From contig CP099841.1 of assembly GCA_030062745.1 (NCBI GenBank), forward strand, positions 6,879,001 to 6,943,000: a DNA stretch of 64,000 nt, in the 5' to 3' direction. Origin of the DNA: Capitulum mitella (lineage: Eukaryota; Arthropoda; Thecostraca; Pollicipedomorpha; Pollicipedidae). Positions 55,676-64,000 of the stretch are shown piece by piece. Positions within the stretch are counted from its first letter, which is position 1, and each line of letters begins with the position of its first letter. The notes beneath the pieces are model-generated. The model did not search any database. It had not been told where the DNA came from and saw nothing but the letters and a program-made list of their open reading frames with translations. The translations under genes were made by a program, and so were the position numbers.

Positions 55676-58639
55676 TATTTGGCCCACGGTTCAGCTGGCG
55701 ACTGGCCAAAAGAGAATCCAGCAGGCTACGACACGATCGTGTCGCACCCTTGACGGCGCGTTAAACTTTTGCCACAAATTCCAGCCAGTTGCAAGGAATT
55801 GCTCGATTGTGTGTAATCGTCGGAGTCTGCTCAGCAAGCTATGCTTAGCACGGGCTCTAATGCCAATTGTTACCCCACCAACCATTGGGATCAAATTTGC
55901 AAAAAAGTATTTAAAAAGATGGCTCACCCGGCCGCCCGTATCTTATTATCGAGGCCGGCCCCGCCCGCGGGCCGTCTTCGGTTCGCCTCCAAAACAATGG
56001 TTACCAAATCAATGCTGCCAGATAAAACAAGAAGACAACACTGGGGTGTCGTCACGATGATACTCCAAGACGTCAACCAAACAGGAGAAAAACTTGACGC
56101 AGGAGAGATGAGTTCTCTTCGCAGACCTGTCCCTGGTTCTCACGTGAAGATATTGGGTTTGTGTCGACAGGACAAGATGCTTTTCTTTACCAAGGGTTGC
56201 CGATGAAGAAACCAATATGTTTAAGCAATCCGAGGGCAAGCTGTAAGGGGGAGGGCGACAGCACCATTGGGGGAGCTCAATATTGGGGGGCCGAGAGCCC
56301 GCCCAAAAGTATACAAACTGGCACCTGTGCATCGACAGTATACTCGTCCTGAGGGTCAAACCTTCGTCATTTCACAAAACGAAAGCTTTGCTATCGAAAA
56401 ACTTAGTAGGAACGGGAACGGGTTTTGTCGCAAGTGTAGGACAGTTTAGATTGATCTGATTAGGTATTGTCAGGTTTGCATATGCATTTAAAACTGCCGA
56501 CAGACACAGGCTGTACTTAATCTGGTTGGTATCGCCACAGTCAGATGACATTTTTCTTTTGTGCGGTGAGGCCTATATAATGTATGTCGTATAGTCGTAT
56601 ACATAGTTGTATAATAATGACTTTTTGTGATCCTGCCTTTCCAATACTTCAGGAATGTTAACATCAACTTTGTATGACATTGGGTGGTGAATTATGAGTT
56701 CAAAATTACCGTTTGCTACCCGTCATAGGCGTAGGAACGGGGGGGGAGGGCAGAGGGTCGTGACCCCCGCGTTTCAAGGGGGCAGCAAGGCTAATTGCCC
56801 TCTTCACTTTTTCGGAACCATTCCTTGTTTAGTCTACTTTTGAGCTCTTGGAAACATGCATGGCGATTCATCCAGTCTACCAGTAATCTACCTCAATAGC
56901 TGATGGATAAAACTGCGCCGTATTATAAAGGAATACATTGATTTCATGAAGAAAATTGATATGGCAGCACCACATATTACCATATCCGGCGGGCGCCAGA
57001 CATTTTGAGCCAAGCCGTAGCGCACTCCCGCACCTAAGCTGCACATTTTCAATCCAGCTGATGGTGTTGCTGGCGGCTCTCTTGAGCTAATGAGAGGCTG
57101 AGTAGTCGTGAGAGGAAAGAGACATCAGATCAGAGGCAAATCGGGGGAGGTTGAAGACGTTGGCAACAACACTGTAAACTGGGACCGAACGTGGTTAAGG
57201 GCTCACTTGGCCATCTCAAGAGTTTGGTGGCACAATGCATTATGTTAGATTTTCGGGTATCTGGACGGCAGGCTTCGTGTACCACGCGCTCGAGGCCCCC
57301 ATAGTTTGCATGTATTTCGGGCAAAATCCGACGCATTTCCAGAAAACTTACACTCCCGCCGCTTCCGCGCGCTCAGTCTCGGAAACCGCAGGCCGCACCA
57401 GCACAAAACCAGGTGCGTTCAATGAAGAATTGATTGGAGACTTGTATCGCACGGAAGACCCGAGCCGGACCGAGCCTGGAGCGGAACGTGGTGCCTGCTG
57501 GCCAAGGGAACACGAAAAATTCCCTTTTCGTAAGGTTTAAAGAATGGTGCCATCATCTCGGAAACCGTTAAACACACGGACCCTAGTACCTATATAATGA
57601 CCAGCTATAGCAAGGCACTGGCAGGAAATCATTTAGCGGAGTCGATCCCATCCACCAGACGGGGTAGCCACGGCGTACACTCCAAGTGGTGTACCCTAGG
57701 ATTTCGAATGCAAAGGCGCTAATGTCTGACACGAAACTGTTACCAACAGAAAGTCTGTTCGTTTGCCGTCCCGATGATGCGCAACACTAATCAGGTGTGT
57801 CGCGGCCGCTACGGCCATGCGACGCCACGCAGGGCCTCGTCCAACATTTACCTATAGGGCTCGGTCCCGCAGTGGAGTCACCAGCCCCCCCCCGTCATGG
57901 CAAGATTGGGCAAATGGGGAGGGGGGTAATCAGGAATTCTCTTCAAATGCAGTCACAGCAAAAATGCTTTGTCTATCCATTTCTTTTCGCTGACTCATCA
58001 TACATCACCGGTGTTAGTGTTTACAAACACAGAGTTTTGCATGCAAAAACGATAAAGATGTGAAACAAATATAGAACTTAGGACAATAAATACACTTTTT
58101 TTTGAGGAGACAGTATTTCTCCAAATGCGTAGTCCTTACTTCGTGTGCCACTTTTTACTGCTCCTGAGTTACCAATGGTAGTACATGAAAATGACGTATT
58201 TTTCTTTTTATGTTGCGGTAACACCGGAAAGGAAAAAAGCTCAAAACAATGCGGTCGAAATGAAATATGAGGGGAAAAGTGCGAGGTAGATAGTAGGTTA
58301 GAGGCACGGAGAAAACAGGATGAAGAGAAAACCAAAATTATGTTTTATGGAGCCATACCCCGGAAACCATGACTGCACTTTTTATGTGATCTACTTTGGA
58401 AGAACTAATATATTTAAAACCATGTATTTTTGCCTTGAAAATCACCGTTTTTCAGGACGCCTCCGCATGAAGTACAAGCTCGTTTCAACCACACCAGTCC
58501 AATACACTTAAAGCTTATGGAAGCGCGAAATGACCTGGTGTTTGACCCCACATGGCCTATAGCGCCTCTTGGTGCAATTTTTAAGTCATGATGGCTTAGC
58601 AGGGAAAAATTCGTTGACATGCGTTGTTTGATTCAATGG
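55676..58639. other. intergenic; transposon debris, no gene seen
   Basis: Contains a G8-type run near 56739 after gtcataggcgtaggaac, a motif common in invertebrate transposons. A C9 run lies near 57885. Open frames such as 55587-56060 plus and 57235-57540 plus show no recognised domain. Confidence 0.45.
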
Positions 58640-59990
58640 CATAATACCGTATAGTATCAAATGGAAAAATATTGCAAACAAGCAAGCGAACAAAGACAAA
58701 ATATCGAGCAAGATAAATAACGACGTGCTTGAATCTCGTAAGGGGAAATATGGAATGCCTCATATCGACCTGGGATTAACGTGGAGCAGCAGTTATTTCG
58801 TCGAACAAAACATTCACTGCAAAATGCTCAACAAAAATACTGAGGCGGCATAAGTATCAGCATCAACTCGCTATGTACCCAAATGGTGAATGATTGAATG
58901 ACAAAATATCGGGCAGGGATCAAGAACACAACGGGTAAACATTTCAGTCAAAAATATCACAAGACAACTAATAGTGCAGCACGGTGGGCACGGGCACTGA
59001 CTTCTCCCGAAAGCTGTACGGGGACATCCCAGCAGAAACGTCGTGAAAGCTTTGCTGGGTTTACACATAATCTGCGAAGTGTGTTCGATATTTAGCTAAA
59101 ATTATATTCCGTTTGTTTCAAGGGGTCGATGACCTGAACCGACCGGACAGATATCCTGATCACGCCACTGGACCTATATGCGTGGCTGCAAACATACTGG
59201 CATTTTGCGTCAGATAGTATGCCGAGTCCGACTTCTGGGCATCCAGAAGCTTCCCTTCCTCTTCTCCCAGCGGTCTTTTGAGGATACGCTGTGACTTCTG
59301 TTGTCAGGACTCTAACGCCTGATAACAACGCATGACAGTGGGTCAGCAAATGTTTTTCCCCAGCGTTTCCGATACAAGGACCAAGAATCGTCACCGGTCT
59401 CTGGTGACGAGCCGCGCTGAGTACCGCATCTGCCGACAACAGTCACATCTTGGGAAGAAGGAGCGAGAAAAATTCGAACAACTGGGACTTGAATTCCGTC
59501 CGTGATCTCGACAAACGGAAGTCTTACCACCCCACCATCAGGTTCATATCCTGGTATAATCTTCATCCGATGAGATATTTAGATGTTATGAATTGTCCCA
59601 CTCCATATTCTGTAATGCGAAAGTTGACCATTCTATGCCCGCCCATTTACGATGTCCGTCCCTGACATGATGATACAAAGCATCACCTCGCGATATTTTG
59701 CCATTCGATTTTCACCGTTCTGCTGTTGATCGATGTCCATATCTTGCCATTTCTATATCTTTCGTCGGTTGTTTGCTTATCACTGATTCTGTCTCGCAAT
59801 ATTTTTCCATTCCGATAAATATTGCTATTCGATATTTATCCCTATTCGATATTTTGTCCAATGTTTTTCTCGTTTGATGTTAATCTCTTTCGTCATTTAT
59901 CTTGTTCAATGTTCTGCTTTTGGCACTATGTTCTCAACATTTTTGCATTCGATATTCCGCCATGCGGCATTTTGTGGGGTAACCGTGTCG
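58640..59990. mobile_element. foldback-like element, family D copy 2
   Basis: The left part (58660-58960) has aaaatatcgag/caaaatatcgggc words. The right part (59690-59980) has many inverse words (gatattttgccattcgat, tattcgatattttgtcc). The middle shares gtgcagcacggtgggc and gacttgaattccgtcc, followed by gtgatctcgacaaacggaag, with 42635-43410. It is longer than copy 1. Exact ends are uncertain. Confidence 0.6.
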
Positions 59991-61404
59991 CCCCTAATTC
60001 CGAAGACAAACGCGGACTAGAAACCAGTGATGCGTGGTAGCATGCAATATTAATCGAACGCAACATGAAAGAAATGCAACCGGTTTGCATTGTCTTGTCC
60101 TAACCATTGCTGGTTTTTCCTTTAATTGTTCTAATGTTGCTGAGTGAAGTTTATTGGTCACGACGCAGAGTGTCGATGTCTACAGTCTTTTTGTTGCAAG
60201 TAGCAGTGTTTCGTATCTCTTTGCATCTCACAATGCCATCATCTCAAAAAATCCCTGTCTCAAACGAAACCACCTCTACCCTCGTTATCATTCACATATT
60301 GCTCTGCAGCCGTTAGTGACTTGGGAAGCTAGGAAAATCCACAGGAGCATAGCCTCTTCTCGATACCCGCCGATGAATGCAAATCTACCATAGGAAAGGC
60401 TTTTTATTGTGTGCTGAAGGAGAAGTTGCGGTGACAGTCCTGTCCAGAAATTCTCAGTCCCTGTTCGAAACGTGGTCGCTACACACCAGAAGTCAGAGAG
60501 TTCACGGAACAGAGCAAAGAAAGACTGTATGAACCCATACGTACCATAGAAATGACGCCTGACATTGTACCTGTGAATCATTCAGGTGTTCCTAGCGTCT
60601 CCCAAGGAACACAACCAGTCAAGCACTGCAGTAGCGTAGCAACATGTGTCACTGGCTTGGCTAGACTAGGATTCATCCCTTCGAGTTTAGCGGAAGTCAG
60701 CTTCACGACTAAAGTATTGCATGAAAAAAGGCGTGTTGGGACAAAATTCAGTAAAGTCGTGCATAGTTACTGGGGTCGGTTTTGTGACGAAAATACGTCG
60801 TGTTAAACGACGTTGTTGTGCGATATCCCTTGTTTCATCTCGCATGCGGTTGTCACATGCATTAACTAGCAGCACATAGTTGTCTAGTCCACGTTTGTCT
60901 TCCAAACTGTGCATTAAGGACTTGCTCCAATGGGCTTGGCTCCGCTTCTGTAAAAATATTTTTCTTCTTACATATGTGACCCGTAAACCGCATCGAAAGG
61001 TCAATGAGGCTATCTGGGACAAAATACAAGGCCACTGTTGAACTGGCGGAGATCAAAAGATAGGGTTGGTGTAGTTTAAAGGATGTTATGGCTCATGAGA
61101 AAATTAAAAATGTAATAAAAAAAAAAAAAATAAGAAATGAAAAATCGTTTTGAAAGCAAAAATGCATAGTTTTAAAACAAAAAACCAGTTCCGCTTAGTA
61201 GGCCACTCAGAACAAATGAAAGCATCATGCCCCTAGGGGCTAGATTAAAAAATGAGCAGATTTCTTGTGGTCTCATTTTTGCATCACCGTCACACGTAGG
61301 TGCTACTGGAATACCAGGTTGGAGGGCCCTGGCCTCCGCAGTCAAAATTCATTAGACGAAGCCTTGGGATGCGCCCTTGTACGCCACGTCTCGCTGCGCA
61401 AGAC
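59991..61404. other. intergenic; no gene seen
   Basis: An A-rich run (about 14 A) lies at 61118-61131. The segment tcgtaggtgctactggaata(c)c occurs near 61300 and again at 61787-61812, which suggests related insertions on both sides of the family A fragment. No recognised gene. Confidence 0.45.
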
Positions 61405-61770
61405 ACCCTCAACCCTGTTCCCGGCAGGGGGCTTCATCCGCCCCTCGGGTTTTTTGCTTTCCAATTCCAAGGTTTTTGACGCAGCCTCACGAAACGTCCC
61501 CACTTTTTCTACCTTTGCTTTCTTCGCACTGTGCCAAAATGTCGTATTTTTTTAGTTTGGGAGTGGAGCTAGGCAACGTTTTTAGGAGGCACCTCATGCC
61601 ATTTTAGGCAATGTTGAAGGCAAAAGAAAAATAACTGCCAAAATAGTTTTTTCTAGATAGAACTTGAAGCTTTATATGGGTGTATAGGTTCTGTAGCCGG
61701 GCAAGCATACAAAAGTATTTTTTTTATTTCTAGATCAATTCATGGGATCAGATTAAGGTCAATGCCAAAA
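61405..61770 (+). mobile_element. family A element, left-end fragment
   Basis: Begins aaccctgttcccggcagggg and continues with cctcgggttttttgctttcc and ttgacgcagcctcacgaaac, as at 54281. Similarity stops near 61770. Confidence 0.7.
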
Positions 61771-62809
61771 TTTGGTGCTACTGGAATGCGGTAGGTGCTA
61801 CTGGAATACCAGGTTGGGAGACCCTGCCCCTCCCCCCCCCAGTTAAAACTCCTTAGACGAGGCCCTGACGCAACATGAAGCGATACCGGTGGCGATTTCA
61901 CATATTTTCAAGTCAGCAAGAGACCATTGCCAACCGCCGACACGGCGTCCTTTCCGACGCCTAATCTCGTCAATCATGGGTCGCGTCGGGATGAAACCTG
62001 GTCCGTTCGACAGAGAATCGATTGGAGAACAGTATCATATAAAGCACCGCACGCGGGTACCAGCATGTGACGCGTGCTAAACACGGCAACAATGAAAAGG
62101 TTGCTTTGCAAGCTTGACAAAAAAAGGGACGACTAAATTCAACCTTTAGTGATAGCGGCTCGGCGACTATGTAGCTCCACAAGGTACCAACTGCATATCA
62201 TTTCGTAGGGCCGACCTCGTTCGGCAAACAGAGCAGTCGCGACGCTCGCCCAAGGTGGAAGCATGTTTGGTTTTCGGGCTCTTTGTGTTTACACTGTGAT
62301 TGCTATTGCATGAAGGATGAGAGTTTTTGGCAAAATTAACACCTGTGGAAAGGAGTGTTTACGCCGTATGGACGCGGCAGTAAAATAATCGTAATTTACC
62401 CAAGTTTTGTTGCTATTATGCATGCGGTAAATTGGTGCAGGTCGTGATTTTGCGCAAAATCGACATATTTCGAGATATTTATGTTAGATCGAAGATTGTG
62501 ACGATCCCATCGGGAGCATACCGTTAAAAATAATGCCATTATGCTCCTCAGTCAACAGTGAGCACGTCAGTATCACCCATGTGGTGCGTTTCGTTGTGGT
62601 CATGAACGCGTACAAAAGATGTCTGCATGTCGCGTTTTGTGCGTTTTTTTAGCCAACCACTACCGAAAAAACAGCTTCTCTGTCTCTTAACTAAAAATGC
62701 GTTATTATATCCTTCTCGGTTTGACCTTCACGCGACATCCAATTTCGGGGTTAAAAAAACGTTACAGCTAAAAATGTCTCTATAATATGAACTGAGGTTC
62801 TGTCAGAAA
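61771..62809. other. intergenic; no gene seen
   Basis: Unmatched sequence with no exon, RNA gene or long repeat recognised. Confidence 0.4.
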
Positions 62810-63320
62810 TAGATGCAGATAGGCAGACACAGACATGATTACAGAGACCGACAGATACCGGTAGACAGAAACACACAGAAAATAAGACAAAGGCAGAAAA
62901 AGAGACGGAGACAGACAGAAACAAGAGTGACTGGGGAAATTAAAAAGGACTGAGTGAATGTGGGGGAGACTGAAGGACACCAAGGAGACCGGCAAAGATT
63001 GGCAGAGATCGATGGAATGTTGGAGATCGACGGAGGCCGGTGGTGAGCAGTAGAGGTTGGTAGAAACCAAAAGAAACTGACGGAGGTCGGCTGAGGCCGA
63101 CAGAGACCGATGGATATCAAATGAGATTTAGAGAGACTGAAAGACCGAAAGACTGATGGAGACCAAAGAACACCACAGAGACTAACGGAGATTGAACTAG
63201 GTTGAAGGAGACCAACCGAAACGGATGGAGATCCAGGGAGATCCAGACTTGCTGGCACCGGCAGGGACGGACAGAGTGACAGCGATCCTCACGGAGACCG
63301 AGGCTGTGAAAACTGACTGA
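62810..63320. repeat. strand-asymmetric GA-rich degenerate repeat, about 500 bp
   Basis: Dominated by words such as ggagaccga, gagactga and agacagaaa on the plus strand, with few pyrimidine runs. It looks like a decayed (GAGACNGAN)n minisatellite. Minus-strand open frames here (Ser/Leu/Pro-rich, for example 62839-63258) are by-products. Confidence 0.75.
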
Positions 63321-63827
63321 GGTGGAACATTTAAAAAAGTTTTTTTTCATCTGTCCAGCCTGGAAGAACAAAACGAGGCAGAAATGTCGCAGTGGCTGCT
63401 TCATATCCCAGGGCGCTGCATGAATTAATAGCAACTATTGAAAAAGATTCTGACTGAAGCGCACTGCGTTCTTTTACATACCATTTGCAATAAATTTGAT
63501 GCACCGTGCTCAAAGCGAACGTGCGTCCGAGCGCAAATCAAGGGCATGCGGGCAGACCAGATGGCCGAAGGCCGTCTGTTTCCGTAAAGCTTGCAGCGCG
63601 ATTGCAAATTAGTGATTTGGACAGCTTGGTCAACTGTTCAACAGTAACATAACTGAAGCACGCTGTGCGATCGTCGACCAACACTGGGGTGCTGGGATGA
63701 GAATTTCACGGAGACCAGGGTGCTGACGTTCGGTTCATCAAACACAATACTTTTGTTGGCAATGAAGCGTGCAATGCAATACTGGGACGGTCCCGGGGTC
63801 AATGCGATCTCGTTCACGCGAAGTGCT
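63321..63827. other. intergenic; no gene seen
   Basis: Nothing recognised between the GA-rich tract and the family C copy. Confidence 0.4.
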
Positions 63828-64000
63828 TTAACCCGCGCAGTGGAAGGGGGTTTCGCACTAACGCACACTGGAAGGGGGTCCAAAAGGACACCCTCTCCGA
63901 TCTCAGAAACGGAAAGAGCTAGAGACATTAAATTTCGTGAACAGGATAGGACTATAACGATTGACATCGTGTGTAATTTTTATGACCCTAGGTCAATATC
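63828..64000 (-). mobile_element. family C element, right end of a minus-strand copy
   Basis: TTAACCCGCGCAGTGGAAGG at 63828 is followed by gggtttcgcactaacgcaca and gatctcagaaacggaaagag. This is the inverse of the right end of the copy at 15700-17171. The element continues past the window edge. Confidence 0.85.

Noticed and set aside
62780..63434. Ser/Leu-rich minus-strand frames resembling membrane segments
   Set aside because: They are translations of the GA-rich degenerate tract; their composition follows the DNA repeat.
1..64000. CRISPR arrays, bacterial operons or viral genes
   Set aside because: No regularly spaced short repeats with unique spacers, no ribosome-binding-site gene clusters and no viral protein motifs were seen. 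The content is that of an animal nuclear genome.

Overview
The window is nuclear DNA from an animal. Its two recognisable host genes are split into exons with GT...AG introns and both lie on the minus strand. The p53-family gene has lysine where vertebrate p53 has Arg273, as insects do, and the intergenic DNA is full of short transposon families. I read it as an invertebrate, perhaps an arthropod, but the species cannot be fixed from the sequence.

Gene 1 is a p53/p63/p73-family transcription factor (minus, 20194 down to 1949). A likely transactivation exon (19970-20194) is followed by a 15-kb intron. Next come two exons with most of the DNA-binding domain (4429-4909, 3238-3411), an exon with the end of that domain, a nuclear-localisation-like segment and the first strand of the tetramerisation domain (2595-2787), and a last exon with the tetramerisation helix and tail (1949-2140). 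Splice phases agree throughout and give about 420 residues. One 2-base excess in the zinc-ligand region breaks the frame. A separate 84-codon reading frame inside intron 1 (14407-14658) could be an alternative first exon.

Gene 2 is PTPA, the activator of protein phosphatase 2A (minus, 45586 down to 38937). Five exons cover almost the whole family domain; the short N-terminal exon was not found. It carries a one-base homopolymer excess and ends in an unusual Gly/Pro/Met-rich tail made by an in-frame 66-bp minisatellite. Copies of the acceptor site of one exon have been duplicated in tandem into the preceding intron.

The rest is repeats. A 3.5-kb pogo/Tigger-type transposon with TA target duplication and matching terminal inverted repeats lies at 50306-53833; its transposase is frameshifted. 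Three families of roughly 1.2-1.5 kb (called A, B and C here) have ends of the type TTAA-CCC...GGG-TTAA, as piggyBac-type elements do, and no transposase. Two 58-bp retroposon inserts have perfect 13-16-bp target duplications. There are two foldback-like elements (D), two minor families (E, G), a tRNA-like SINE head, four AT-rich microsatellite loci, several minisatellites and GC-rich blocks (28930-29440, 30690-31220, 34660-34990, 36920-37520) that could be CpG islands.

I saw no bacterial gene, virus, CRISPR array or operon. Family letters A-G are labels made here and are not database names.
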